A stretch of 64,000 bases of DNA from Blastocatellia bacterium (lineage in GTDB: Bacteria > Acidobacteriota > Blastocatellia > Chloracidobacteriales > JADJPF01): assembly GCA_025057015.1 (NCBI GenBank), contig JANWYG010000019.1, positions 124,001 to 188,000 on the forward strand, read 5' to 3'. The notes below the pieces were generated by a model. That model did no database searches. It saw only the letters and a program-made list of their open reading frames with translations, and was not told the origin of the DNA. The position numbers and the translations under genes are program-made. Numbering within the stretch: the first letter of the stretch is position 1; each line of letters begins with the position of its first letter. Shown one piece after another: positions 1 through 8,823 of the stretch.

Positions 1-3000
1 AACGACCGACGCTGAAGTTACATTCCGTGCTGTAATGACGAGTTTCTTATTTTTCTTGTATTCTACGGCATCTATTACTGGCCGATCTATGACGGCAAAG
101 TTGCCATCTGAAGTGTCTGAGCCCGTATTGCCTGCTCGATCGCTAGCCTTAAGCCGCAATTTAAGCTTCTCGCCCTTAGTGAGCTCTACTAGTACCGACT
201 TCGAATCAGCGCTAATTCCGCTGATGAGCCTAGCGAAAGTGTTTCCGCCGTCGGTAGAAAGTTCTAGCTCGTGACTAACTATGCCGACATTGTCCTTGCT
301 TTGCCAGCTTACTTGAATAGCTGTGTCAGATGCGAATACTTCTCCTCCATTTGGCGAAATCAGTTGCACGGTAGGAGGAGTCGTATCAGCAGCTTCTATG
401 CTAAAGTCAGCATCCGAGATGTCAGCTCCTGTCAAGCTGTGCTCATCTGTGGCCTCGACGCGTATACGTGCCTTCGTTGTCGGCTGCAGCTCGCGAGGTA
501 GATTGTAGAGTAATGACCGAACTCCGCCCGTGAGACCTTCGGCAACTGGTATGTTGAAGGTAGTTCCGCCATCAGTAGACAAGCTAATTCGTTGCGATCG
601 GATTTGAGATGAATCTTTTGCATCCCATTCGATACGAAGAACTTCGCCTGCGGTGAACTTCTCACCGCCGTTTGGCATCTTCACTTCTACTATTGGTGGG
701 CTGACGTCGGCTCGCGTGATTGCGAACACTCCGCTTTGCGTGCTAGCTCGGTTTTGCTGGCGATCTGTAGCTGTCACTCGCACTCGTGCCGAGACTATCT
801 CTATGTCTGGTACCTTCCATAGCAGAGATGAAGCAGTGCCAGTTAAGCCTGAGGCTATGATGGAACTGAACGTTGCGCCACCGTCGGTTGAGAAAGCTAC
901 CTCTTGTGTAGCAATGGCATCATTGTCGGTAGCCGTCCAACGGATCAAGTAGTTTGTGCCAGCCTGTAGTTTCTCTCCTTCGGTCGGACTGTGAATGGCT
1001 ATCTGAGGTGGGGTAGTATCTGGTAGCACTATCGAGAAAGATTCGTCTGAAATATCTTTCCCTACATTGCCTGCCACATCGACGGCGCGAACCTCGATTC
1101 GGGCGTTAGTTGTAAGCAGGTTTTGCGGTACGCTCCAGACAAACTCCTGTACGTTAGCTCCTAAACCGGTAGCCAGTCTGAAAGGAAAAGTGCGTCCACC
1201 GTCTGTAGAGAGACTGACGTCATGAGTTGCAATGCCTGCATTGTCTGAAGACTCCCATGAGATTGTGAGAGTTTTTAAGACGACTACAGCTTCTCCGCCG
1301 TTTGGAGACTTGACTCTAACTTGCGGCGGTATACTTTCTGGTTTAATCACAAACGTGGAGTCGCTTATGTCTTCTGAACGATTTCCGGCATAGTCAACAG
1401 TTTTGATACGTATGCGGGCCTTGTCGCTGAAGATGTTTACGGGTAGTTTGTAACTGTATGAAGTAGTCTTGCCGTTTAAGTATGAGGCTATTGGTATTGG
1501 GTAAGTTGTCCCGCCGTCTAGTGACAGCTCGATATCTTGCTTGGCTATGCCATTTTCGTCTGAGGAAGTCCAATTGATCTGGATAGTCGACCCACTTTCA
1601 AAAGTTTCTCCTCCGTTAGGGGAGAGTAATTTTATTAGTGGTGCTTTTGTGTCACTACCGCCGGTGGTAATAAGCGTAGAATCAACTATACCGGACCCAC
1701 CTGTAGAGTTTTTGAACAAGGTGATCCATTCATCACGAATACGCTTGAGTTTGTCTATATCTCGTTGTTCTGGTTCCCTGCCAGGAAACACAAGCAGTAT
1801 AAAGCCTACTGATAATCGACCGAGATCTGGGGACGGTGGGGGAACTCGAGGGCCTTCTACGGCCACAATCTGACCGAATGTTACGTCTTTGCGGGTGCCT
1901 GTTACCTGTATAGACTCATATTCAGGTGGGGCAAGTGGCGGAAGAGTTCGGGCTATAGGGCTACTCGGATCTAAAGCAGAACCGTTTGAGAGTATTATGT
2001 CAGGGTCAAAGTCGGTTGGGTTGCTGATGACATATACAGGTGACGGAGCTGATAGCACTCCGATGCCATATCTATCGAGTTCATTATAAGTACTTGTTGC
2101 AGCTATGGTTCTAAATCGTCCGCTGCCGAGATCGAGGTATCTATTACCTTCTAGGAATGAGGCATCGGAATTAAAAAAGAAGCTCCAATGAGCAAGCTGT
2201 CGGCCCAACAGCTCGTTGCTTGTTACTCCGCTATCATCGAAGTGGTAAAACGCTCCCCAACAGTGGCCGACTTCGTGTGAAAGTATGTCGAGGGTACTGT
2301 TTGTCAGATATGCTGATTGACTAGGATTTGCGGGATACATAAGCAGCCTGTTCATGTTGATAAAGTTCTTCAATCTTCCGCTTGAACCATAAGCCTGAGG
2401 CCCGCCGTTGAAAGCCCCTACTTCCATACCTAGTCCCATCGTTTGGTTAACTATAGGAACGTTATATGCGAGTATATTAAGTCCGGCCGTAGGAGTTGGA
2501 TAGAGCGTCTCAGCAAAGGTAACCAATATATCGTACTGGTCAGGGTGACGTTGGAAGAATCTTTTTGCTACTCTAGCTCCAAAGTCAGTCAGATCGTTTC
2601 TCTGGAAAGTGTAAAGAGTACCGTCGTCATGGATTATTGCGATGTTATCTACGTCGTAGTCTGGTTCGGTGCCGGGATATATGGACGATTGTTCCGTATT
2701 GACTGTTTCTTGAAAGAGAGCTGGTAGCCGCAAGTCCACTTGTTCTATGCCAGTAGAGGTGACTATGTGTGCTATTGCCCCTTCGACCTGCATATCAAAT
2801 ATCATCTGGTTTGGAGGCAAAGTCTTTATCCTTTCCCAACTTTGCCCGTCATAGCTGCGGTGTATGCTGTGTTCGAGAAGGTGCGAATGAATAGGGAAGT
2901 TTACCAAAATGTACGTAGCTCGATGGAGCATATCGAACGAGACGATTGCAGGTGGTACTCTGTGATGGAATTTGCCAGGCAGATCGAGGGCAACTTTGCT

Positions 3001-3573
3001 CCAAGAGGAGCCTTTGTCACGAGTTACATATACGCCTTGTGAGTCGGTACAAGCGTAGACCGTGTTCGTTTCTAAAGGGGAGACCGCAAGGCGTTTGATA
3101 GCCGCATATTTGTTGATGCCTATTGCGGGAGGCAGTCCTTCACTTGCTGGCTGCCAACTTTCTGCAGCGTCTTCAGAGAGAAAGACTCCGTGCCTGTCAG
3201 TGCCGATATATACACTGCGTTCGTCAGCAAATTGTATACTGAGGGCGACCAACTTTTCGGGTAGACCTCGGGAAGAGATTATCCAACTACTGCCTCCATC
3301 GTCTGAAATATGTATACCGGAGCGCGTCGAAGCGAGGATGCGCCCTTTGCTTACTGCTGTACAAAATGTCTCCTCGGCAAGTATTAATGATGTCTTGTCG
3401 CCGCTCTTTAGTATCAAGCCTTTGTTTGTAGAAAGGTAGGTTCTATCGTCTGATTCAAGTGCATGATGTAACTTCGAGTAAGATAATTTCGTACTCTGGG
3501 TCTTTGATGTTGGAGGCAGAAGAGCTAACGCGAGAGAGAGTATGATGAAAAGATACAGGTTTCTATAATACAT
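1..3573 (-). CDS. Giant secreted metallopeptidase-like protein with beta-propeller and Ig-like repeats (3' end outside window)
   Basis: The frame is open from the ATG at 3573 to the window edge, 1191 codons with no stop. An N-terminal hydrophobic segment (about residues 3-22) looks like a signal peptide. Residues about 30-290 hold BNR/Ycf48-like propeller strands ending in DGGSSW, DKGSSW or DGQSW. At 433-437 is HEVGH followed by CWGAFYH, a zincin-type HExxH helix with a glycine at the metzincin position but the third histidine one residue late. From about residue 640 there are five Ig-like domains of about 108 residues, each opening with a variant of SPNGGE and a W(T/E/D/Q)xxD strand. A secreted or surface-bound protease-like role is inferred; no cell-wall anchor can be seen because the C terminus is missing. 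It diverges from the gene at 3709. Confident it is a real gene; peptidase activity is less sure. Confidence 0.85.
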   Translation of the reverse strand, partial: MYYRNLYLFIILSLALALLPPTSKTQSTKLSYSKLHHALESDDRTYLSTNKGLILKSGDKTSLILAEETFCTAVSKGRILASTRSGIHISDDGGSSWIISSRGLPEKLVALSIQFADERSVYIGTDRHGVFLSEDAAESWQPASEGLPPAIGINKYAAIKRLAVSPLETNTVYACTDSQGVYVTRDKGSSWSKVALDLPGKFHHRVPPAIVSFDMLHRATYILVNFPIHSHLLEHSIHRSYDGQSWERIKTLPPNQMIFDMQVEGAIAHIVTSTGIEQVDLRLPALFQETVNTEQSSIYPGTEPDYDVDNIAIIHDDGTLYTFQRNDLTDFGARVAKRFFQRHPDQYDILVTFAETLYPTPTAGLNILAYNVPIVNQTMGLGMEVGAFNGGPQAYGSSGRLKNFINMNRLLMYPANPSQSAYLTNSTLDILSHEVGHCWGAFYHFDDSGVTSNELLGRQLAHWSFFFNSDASFLEGNRYLDLGSGRFRTIAATSTYNELDRYGIGVLSAPSPVYVISNPTDFDPDIILSNGSALDPSSPIARTLPPLAPPEYESIQVTGTRKDVTFGQIVAVEGPRVPPPSPDLGRLSVGFILLVFPGREPEQRDIDKLKRIRDEWITLFKNSTGGSGIVDSTLITTGGSDTKAPLIKLLSPNGGETFESGSTIQINWTSSDENGIAKQDIELSLDGGTTYPIPIASYLNGKTTSYSYKLPVNIFSDKARIRIKTVDYAGNRSEDISDSTFVIKPESIPPQVRVKSPNGGEAVVVLKTLTISWESSDNAGIATHDVSLSTDGGRTFPFRLATGLGANVQEFVWSVPQNLLTTNARIEVRAVDVAGNVGKDISDESFSIVLPDTTPPQIAIHSPTEGEKLQAGTNYLIRWTATDNDAIATQEVAFSTDGGATFSSIIASGLTGTASSLLWKVPDIEIVSARVRVTATDRQQNRASTQSGVFAITRADVSPPIVEVKMPNGGEKFTAGEVLRIEWDAKDSSQIRSQRISLSTDGGTTFNIPVAEGLTGGVRSLLYNLPRELQPTTKARIRVEATDEHSLTGADISDADFSIEAADTTPPTVQLISPNGGEVFASDTAIQVSWQSKDNVGIVSHELELSTDGGNTFARLISGISADSKSVLVELTKGEKLKLRLKASDRAGNTGSDTSDGNFAVIDRPVIDAVEYKKNKKLVITARNVTSASVV

Positions 3574-3708
3574 TCCTCGACCTTTGTTGCAAAGAGGAGT
3601 TTTTAGTTAAGGCGGAAAAGAAACATCGTTTGGTTCAACTATGCCTTGCTTTGGTAAAATGATAATACGTGATATGTTTTTTGCAAGTGTTCTATCGTTG
3701 AGGATTTT

Positions 3709-4191
3709 ATGCAAAAGTTTTGGCTCTGCATGTGTCTCACTTTGGTGATGAATGTCCAGGCTGAACAACTGCTAGCGCCTGATGATGAGGTTAAAGCTGC
3801 TGTTGAACGTGCTAGGGCTGAAGATCGCAGTACTTTAGTAGTACTATCCGTTCTTTGTAGCGTTGGCTTATTCTTGCCTTTGCCATTGGCACTTTTTCAT
3901 TTGTGGCGAGTACAAAAGCTCAGCGAAGAGGTGATAAAACTGAGGCAGATGCTTCTTGAGAGAGATAAGGCCTTGGCGGTTGCAGAACAGCTACGTACTC
4001 GCAATGAGAAGCTTGAGACCGAATTGAAGCGAACTGTGGAAAAACATCGCAATGCTTTGAAAATAGCTCAGGAAAAGTATGATTTGGCGAATGAAACCAT
4101 AGAAAAGCTCAAAAAAGATTTCCAAAGAGTTGAACTAGAAAATAAGCGTCTGTCTGGTATATTGTTGCTTAAGGAACAGGGTAAGAAGTAA
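3709..4191 (+). CDS. Membrane-anchored coiled-coil protein, unknown
   Basis: 160 residues. A short hydrophobic N terminus (residues 3-18) suggests a signal peptide, a transmembrane helix follows at about residues 41-64 (TLVVLSVLCSVGLFLPLPLA), and the rest (about 68-155) is a highly charged heptad-like coiled coil. The arrangement suggests an inner-membrane protein with a cytoplasmic or periplasmic helical rod. I do not recognise the family. It diverges from the giant secreted protein and precedes another unknown gene on the same strand; no function can be assigned from context. Confidence 0.7.
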   Translation: MQKFWLCMCLTLVMNVQAEQLLAPDDEVKAAVERARAEDRSTLVVLSVLCSVGLFLPLPLALFHLWRVQKLSEEVIKLRQMLLERDKALAVAEQLRTRNEKLETELKRTVEKHRNALKIAQEKYDLANETIEKLKKDFQRVELENKRLSGILLLKEQGKK

Positions 4192-4248
4192 ATTGATCTG
4201 CTTAAGTTATAGTTGACGAAACCCAAAAACTGTACTAGAGTCGCTAGC

Positions 4249-4839
4249 ATGTTCCGCGTGGGTCATCCTGTTCGAGTGGTAGACATACGGCCTAAAGCTT
4301 GCTGTAATGGCAAGATAGGAATAGTTCTCAAAGTTGAACAAGGCGAGTTTGGTGTTTGCTACGTAGTTAGGACTGATCATGTGTGCAAGACTCGTTACTA
4401 CGAGAGAGAGATAGCTCTAAGATATAATTTTGAGGACATTTGCACGGTTGTACCGGCAGAGGTTATAGAAGACTCTGTAAGTGGTGAGGAACGTGTAGTT
4501 GTATTGACCGAAAAGGTGGTCCAAGAAATAGACTCTGAACATAGAGATCCTGAGGTAGAGAAGGCGCTAGCTCTGGAAGAAACCGAGCAAGATATTCTGC
4601 AATCCCAAGCGAAGTCCCTCAGATGTGCTCTTTGCAGTAAGTGGTTTGAGTTGCGGGAAGGATGCATTTCGTATGGGGAGAAGATGGTACCTCCAGAACC
4701 AGTGCTATATGCTTGTGCTGCTTGCGTGTCCAGGTACGGAGAACCTAACGTGCTGTTGCAGCTGCAAGACAGATGGCTAGCCTGTACTAGCGCTACGGCA
4801 AGCAGCATACCCGTGATAGACATTCCCGAGGAGCTGTAG
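4249..4839 (+). CDS. Unknown protein with SH3/KOW-like N terminus and zinc-ribbon-like C terminus
   Basis: From the ATG at 4249 the protein is 196 residues; a TTG at 4213 would add 12 residues but has no visible ribosome-binding site, nor does the ATG have a strong one. Residues about 1-45 (FRVGHPVRVVD...GKIGIVLKVEQG) resemble a KOW/SH3-like barrel. A glutamate-rich linker leads to four cysteines in two CxxC pairs (LRCALCSKW and YACAACVSRYG), which probably bind zinc. A nucleic-acid or protein-binding role is possible but is inference only. It is convergent with the yjbQ-like gene, with a hairpin between them. Confidence 0.65.
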   Translation: MFRVGHPVRVVDIRPKACCNGKIGIVLKVEQGEFGVCYVVRTDHVCKTRYYEREIALRYNFEDICTVVPAEVIEDSVSGEERVVVLTEKVVQEIDSEHRDPEVEKALALEETEQDILQSQAKSLRCALCSKWFELREGCISYGEKMVPPEPVLYACAACVSRYGEPNVLLQLQDRWLACTSATASSIPVIDIPEEL

Positions 4840-4841
4840 CT

Positions 4842-4864
4842 ACACCGGATTGAAAAGGTGTTTT
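4842..4864 (+). terminator. Weak intrinsic terminator between convergent genes
   Basis: Stem ACACC (4842-4846) pairs with GGTGT (4857-4861) around a 10-base A/G-rich loop, followed by TTT on the plus strand. The stem is short, so this is only a plausible terminator for the 4249 gene. Confidence 0.4.
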
Positions 4865-5282
4865 ACTCACCTATTATTTTTATAAGTACTCGCTTATTTC
4901 TTCTGCCGTCGAATTCACCGTAGAATATTTGTTCCCAAGGACCAAAGTCGAGTTTTCCGTTGGTAATGGCCACGACGACCTCGCGTCCCATAATCTGGCG
5001 TTTGAGGTGAGCATCGGCGTTGTCTTCCCCGGTGTTGTTGTGTCTGTACTGACTGATAGGTTCATGCGGAGCTAGCTGCTCGAGCCATTTCTCAAAGTCA
5101 GCTAGTAAACCACTTTCGTTGTCGTTGATGAAAACCGAAGCGGTGATGTGCATGGCATTTACCAGTACAAGGCCTTCTTTTACTCCGCTTTCTCTTACAC
5201 AAGCTTCTACGTCCTTGGTAATGTTTACAAAGCCTACTCTTCTGGGAATGTTAAACCATAGCTCTTTGCGAAAACTTTTCAT
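4863..5282 (-). CDS. YjbQ/UPF0047 family protein (secondary thiamine-phosphate synthase-like)
   Basis: 139 residues, the normal length of the YjbQ (UPF0047) family. Family landmarks are visible: [18 protein letters not shown] near residues 38-55, the [21 protein letters not shown] block and the [14 protein letters not shown] block, whose histidines, Asp and Glu form the conserved site. Members show weak thiamine-phosphate synthase activity in vitro; the true role is not settled. The start ATG overlaps the stop of the upstream PP-loop gene by 4 bases, so the two are translated as a pair. thiE and thiD elsewhere in the window already supply the classical activities. Confidence 0.88.
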   Translation of the reverse strand: MKSFRKELWFNIPRRVGFVNITKDVEACVRESGVKEGLVLVNAMHITASVFINDNESGLLADFEKWLEQLAPHEPISQYRHNNTGEDNADAHLKRQIMGREVVVAITNGKLDFGPWEQIFYGEFDGRRNKRVLIKIIGE

Positions 5283-5926
5283 AGCTCCAACTCACAGATG
5301 TAGTTATAGTATTCTTGTCGAAGTTTTCCTTTACGTAGGCACAGAGGATGGTTGAAAATAGGACCATCATAGACGAAAGTGTGAAACTCTCCATATTCTC
5401 CGGCCGGATCAATCTTTGCAGGTAAGTCTTTTAAAAACTGCTCGTCAAACTCTCTACCTACGAAAGAAGCGTCTAGAAAGCGACAGTCAACACTACAGAC
5501 TATAGCTTTGTAGCCAAGTTTAAGGAAGCGTTCGGCGCACTTCATGCTACCGGAGCCCCAGAGAGGGAATGAAGCTGATACACCAAGTCTGTAGCAGAGA
5601 GCTTCTTTGTAGGAGCGTATGTCTTCAAGATGTAAATCGCCAAAGACGAGAGATAGATCTCCGTAGGAGTTTAAGAAATGTGAAATTCTTTCTTCATATT
5701 CTCTGTTACTTGCCATATGCGGTAGGGGGATGGCTAGTAGAGGTAGCCCTAAAGAGCGGGCCTGCTCGGTTAGCAGCTCGTAGCTTATACCATGGGCAGG
5801 CACGCACCGGCTGTGTTCATCGAAGGTTGTAAGCAAGCCGTCTACTTTAGGAACGGAAGATAGCGCCAGGCATGAGTCCTTGCCTCCGCTCCATGAGATC
5901 AGGATTTTGGTTAGTTTAGATTGCAT
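5279..5926 (-). CDS. PP-loop ATPase, diphthine-ammonia ligase (Dph6/MJ0570) family
   Basis: The N terminus carries the PP-loop SWSGGKDS that binds ATP in N-type ATP pyrophosphatases, followed by LALSS and the H-G-I-S-Y-E-L-L block typical of the MJ0570/Dph6 group (about 220 residues). Eukaryotic Dph6 amidates diphthine on EF-2; bacteria lack diphthamide, so the bacterial substrate is unknown. The ATG at 5926 is preferred over a TTG at 5941; neither has a clear ribosome-binding site. Only about 40 bases separate it from the divergent DNA glycosylase gene. It is translationally coupled to the YjbQ-family gene. Confidence 0.82.
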   Translation of the reverse strand: MQSKLTKILISWSGGKDSCLALSSVPKVDGLLTTFDEHSRCVPAHGISYELLTEQARSLGLPLLAIPLPHMASNREYEERISHFLNSYGDLSLVFGDLHLEDIRSYKEALCYRLGVSASFPLWGSGSMKCAERFLKLGYKAIVCSVDCRFLDASFVGREFDEQFLKDLPAKIDPAGEYGEFHTFVYDGPIFNHPLCLRKGKLRQEYYNYICELEL

Positions 5927-5966
5927 ACTCGAGAAGGTCAAACGTAGGTTTTGACTTAAGGAACAC

Positions 5967-6632
5967 GTGAAACTAAAATTCCTTATAATGGTTAGTCTAG
6001 AGAGTTTACTTTCTAGTTATGAAAAGCTCCAGTCTTCAATCCGGGAACGGCTTGCAGAATTTGCTACTGTAGGCAGAGAGGCTGATGATAAGAGGCTGTT
6101 CGAAGAACTTGCTTACTGTATATTCACGGCTGGAGCAAGTGCTCGCATGGGTCTTAAAAGCGTGGCTGCTGTAAAGGATATCCTTTTAGAAGCTACGGTA
6201 GAGCAGTTGGAAGCAGCTTTACGTGGTGTACATCGCTATCCACGGGCTCGAGCTGACTATCTTGTACGCACGCGCAGCTATCTTGTTGAAGACTGCGGAT
6301 TAGGCCTGCGGCAGAAGCTCGAGAGCTTCTCGGACGCTCAAGCTTGTAGAGACTATTTTGCTGCTAACAAGCAGGTAGTGGGTGTAGGTTACAAAGAGGC
6401 GAGTCACTTTTTGCGCAATATCGGCAAGCGTGGCTACGCTATTTTAGACCGACACGTACTTAGATGTCTTAGCGAGTTAGGTGTAGTGTCAACTCCGCAG
6501 CCACCGGCAAATAGAAGCAGATACCTTGAGATTGAGCAGTTGATGAAGCGTTTTGCTGAACAAGTAGGCATAGATTTTGATGAGCTGGATCTACTACTTT
6601 GGTCACAAATTACCGGAGAGGTTTTAAAGTAG
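5967..6632 (+). CDS. 8-oxoguanine DNA glycosylase/AP lyase, Ogg2 family
   Basis: 221 residues from a GTG at 5967 preceded by AAGGA; an ATG at 5988 is the alternative. It removes 8-oxoguanine from DNA and nicks the abasic site. Evidence is the helix-hairpin-helix region VGVGYKEASHFLRNIG (the lysine is the Schiff-base residue in Ogg2 enzymes) followed by AILDRHVLR, whose aspartate is the second catalytic residue, and an N terminus with the LFEELAYCIFTAGAS pattern. Ogg2 proteins are common in archaea and thermophilic bacteria, so this hints at a warm or archaeal-influenced repair repertoire, but that is inference. Confidence 0.88.
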   Translation: MKLKFLIMVSLESLLSSYEKLQSSIRERLAEFATVGREADDKRLFEELAYCIFTAGASARMGLKSVAAVKDILLEATVEQLEAALRGVHRYPRARADYLVRTRSYLVEDCGLGLRQKLESFSDAQACRDYFAANKQVVGVGYKEASHFLRNIGKRGYAILDRHVLRCLSELGVVSTPQPPANRSRYLEIEQLMKRFAEQVGIDFDELDLLLWSQITGEVLK

Positions 6633-6642
6633 GGGGGCCGTC

Positions 6643-8187
6643 ATGCGTAAGTGCATATGTCTACTTCTAGTATTATTTGTTTCACAAATATTGGCCTGGC
6701 AAGGTGAGCATAAAAAGGCAAAGCGGGAGCTGTCTGCTGGGAATTTCTCGGTTGCAGAAGCTATCTACAGAGAGATTCTCTCATCTGAGCCGGGAGATGT
6801 CGATGCACTTACGGGTTTGAGTTACGTTTTGATAAAGAGGCGCAACTTTGTTGAAGCCTACGAAACTGCTCTTAAGGTGCTTGAAAAAGATCCGCTAAAC
6901 GCCCGGGCAAATGCTCTCGTAGCAACTGCCTTGCTGCGGTCGGGGCACTTTGGCTTTGCCTACCAGTACTTGCAAGTAGCACTGTCTCAACCTAAGCGTG
7001 ATGCTTTGGCCTTGGCAAGTGCTGCTGAAATAGACCTTTATGAAAATCGTACTTCAGAGGCTTACGATAAGCTGAGGCTGGCAACCTATTTTGAGCCAGA
7101 AGAAGCCGACTTTTGGCTACTTTATGCAAGAGCGGCCTCGCGGCTAGATTATTATAGGGATGCTGCTGAGGCACTCGAGCGGTTTCTGAGATACTCACCG
7201 AAGACGGATAAAGATCGTCGTGAACGAATAGAAGGAGTTATCAAGTTTTATAAACACCTAGGTAACAGCAATATCTATAAGATTTCTGGTAAAGCTGCCG
7301 TTGTAGCTTTCAATCTAAAAGGTCGACGTCCGCATCTCGAAGTGAAAGTCAATAATCGCACTGGTGTACGTTTTGTCATAGATACAGGTGCCGGAGTAAC
7401 TGTCATTTCTGAGACTGCTGCTAAGCGCCTAGGAGTTAGGGAAGTAGCCCGTGGTGGCAATGCTTATGCTGTAGGTGGTACAGGCTCGTTTCCTATAGTG
7501 TATGGTGTTATAGATGAGCTGGTTATAGGTGAGGTAAGAATCAGGACCGTACCAGTCTACATTCGGCAGATATATACTTCAGCTACATCGCCGGAAGACA
7601 CGGTGGATGGCTATATAGGTGTTGCGGTGCTCTCTAATTTTCTGACCACTATAGACTATCTTGAGAACAAGCTAGTAATAGAAAAGCGTGACAGCAAGAA
7701 CGCTTTGACTGCGGCAGACGATGACTCAGTGATGCCTTTTAGGCTGACTGAAAGCGGTTTGATTAGTGTGGAGGTTAGGCTTGAGGACGAAGCCTCTTGT
7801 AATTTCCTTCTTGATTCTGGCGCAAGTAGTTCAGTCATTTCCGAGGAGGTTATCAATAAGCAGAACTGGCACGACAAAGTGCTTGTAAACGAATCGATAA
7901 AGATTGTCGGTGCGGCCGGAATTTCTGAGAATGTCAAAATAGCTTTTCTCAAAAAACTGCAACTAGCCGATCTGGTGCGGGAGCGGATCAGAATGCCAGT
8001 GCTAGCCCTGTCGATGCTTAACGAAGGTGCTGGCTTCGAACAGCAAGGCATACTGGGCGGGGATTTTCTAACTAACTGCAGGCTCAGAATAGATTTTGAC
8101 AGTCTGAGAATTTTTATCAAGATCGCTCCGAATAGAGCACTTAAGAGGGTTTCGGTGGCAGATAACGCAAGGGAAGGTGATTTTTGA
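6643..8187 (+). CDS. Secreted TPR protein with two retropepsin-like aspartic protease domains
   Basis: 514 residues with a signal peptide (residues 1-18). Residues about 25-205 contain tetratricopeptide repeats (AIYREIL, EAYETALKVLEKDPLNA, EALERFLRYSP). Two retropepsin-like domains follow: FVIDTGAGVTVIS with D247-T-G-A and FLLDSGASSSVIS with D391-S-G-A. Each half has the hydrophobic-hydrophobic-D-(T/S)-G-A motif of pepsin/retropepsin lobes, and the GYIGVAVLSNF and GILGGDFLTN loops are typical of bacterial aspartyl proteases (gag-asp family). The two halves could form a pseudo-dimer with one active site. It overlaps the next gene by 4 bases and heads a run with a PIN protein and HtrA protease. 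Confidence 0.85.
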   Translation: MRKCICLLLVLFVSQILAWQGEHKKAKRELSAGNFSVAEAIYREILSSEPGDVDALTGLSYVLIKRRNFVEAYETALKVLEKDPLNARANALVATALLRSGHFGFAYQYLQVALSQPKRDALALASAAEIDLYENRTSEAYDKLRLATYFEPEEADFWLLYARAASRLDYYRDAAEALERFLRYSPKTDKDRRERIEGVIKFYKHLGNSNIYKISGKAAVVAFNLKGRRPHLEVKVNNRTGVRFVIDTGAGVTVISETAAKRLGVREVARGGNAYAVGGTGSFPIVYGVIDELVIGEVRIRTVPVYIRQIYTSATSPEDTVDGYIGVAVLSNFLTTIDYLENKLVIEKRDSKNALTAADDDSVMPFRLTESGLISVEVRLEDEASCNFLLDSGASSSVISEEVINKQNWHDKVLVNESIKIVGAAGISENVKIAFLKKLQLADLVRERIRMPVLALSMLNEGAGFEQQGILGGDFLTNCRLRIDFDSLRIFIKIAPNRALKRVSVADNAREGDF

Positions 8188-8636
8188 TTAGCATATATAT
8201 AGAAACTTCAGTCGTTGGAGCATATTTGGATAATGATGATCCCTTTAAGCGGGATCTAACTATGCGATGGTGGGAACACGAATTATCTAACTACGAGGCG
8301 TATGTCTCAGGGCTGGTTGAACGCGAGCTAGAAAGGTTGCCTCAACCGCATAGATCGGCATACTTAAACCTTATAAAAGGTATGCCCAGCCTCGAGCTAG
8401 TGGAAGAAGCCGCCATACTTGCTGAGGGATACATAAGTCGCGGTATCTTTCATCGCAAGTATATAGCTAATGCATTGCATGTAGCTATAGCGTCATGGCA
8501 TAGAATAGACTTTCTTGTTACTTGGGATTTTGGCCACATTGCCAGCGTGCATAAACAAGCTCGACTGAAGGCTTTTAATACTTCAGCTGGCTTCTTTGTG
8601 CCGGAAATAGTTACTCCAGAGTTTTTGGTGAGTTAA
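8184..8636 (+). CDS. PIN-domain protein, VapC-like toxin
   Basis: 150 residues. The TTG start at 8184 overlaps the preceding stop and follows AAGGTGA. PIN landmarks are the N-terminal YIETSVVGAYLD (first acidic residues), VERELERLP, the YIANALHVAIA helix and LVTWDFGHI; together they give the usual acidic ribonuclease site, although the second motif has N-A in place of the frequent D-A. It resembles the PIN subgroup that is followed by a very small partner protein and is often annotated as a type II toxin. It would cleave RNA if active. The order toxin then partner is the reverse of classic vapBC. Confidence 0.8.
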   Translation: MISIYIETSVVGAYLDNDDPFKRDLTMRWWEHELSNYEAYVSGLVERELERLPQPHRSAYLNLIKGMPSLELVEEAAILAEGYISRGIFHRKYIANALHVAIASWHRIDFLVTWDFGHIASVHKQARLKAFNTSAGFFVPEIVTPEFLVS

Positions 8637-8637
8637 A

Positions 8638-8823
8638 GTGTATAGACGACCTAGGTTTTTAGAAGTGCTTCATAGTATACGTGAGGAAATGGCTAAACAG
8701 TGTCATTATGACGTGGGACTGTTTGCTGAAATGGTTAAACACGGAGTCATACCTACCGAGCGAGTACGTGTCGTACGCGGTAAACGTCTGCCGGTAAGAT
8801 CAAAAGGTGAGGTAGATCGATAA
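8638..8823 (+). CDS. Small partner of the PIN protein, putative antitoxin
   Basis: 61 residues from a GTG at 8638, one base after the PIN gene stop. The N-terminal PRFLEVLHSIREEMAKQ pattern matches the short proteins commonly found next to this class of PIN proteins; the C terminus is basic. It has no recognisable DNA-binding fold, so an antitoxin role is inferred from position and size only. The stop is followed immediately by the GTG of the HtrA-like gene, so the module is embedded in one transcription unit. Confidence 0.6.
   Translation: MYRRPRFLEVLHSIREEMAKQCHYDVGLFAEMVKHGVIPTERVRVVRGKRLPVRSKGEVDR

Noticed and set aside
1541-3439. Several plus-strand frames of 60-125 codons
   Set aside because: Shadows of the large minus-strand metallopeptidase-like gene, whose frame is open without a break.
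4398-4823. 141-codon minus-strand frame inside the 4249 gene
   Set aside because: Lies fully opposite a better-supported plus-strand gene and has no domain; a shadow frame.
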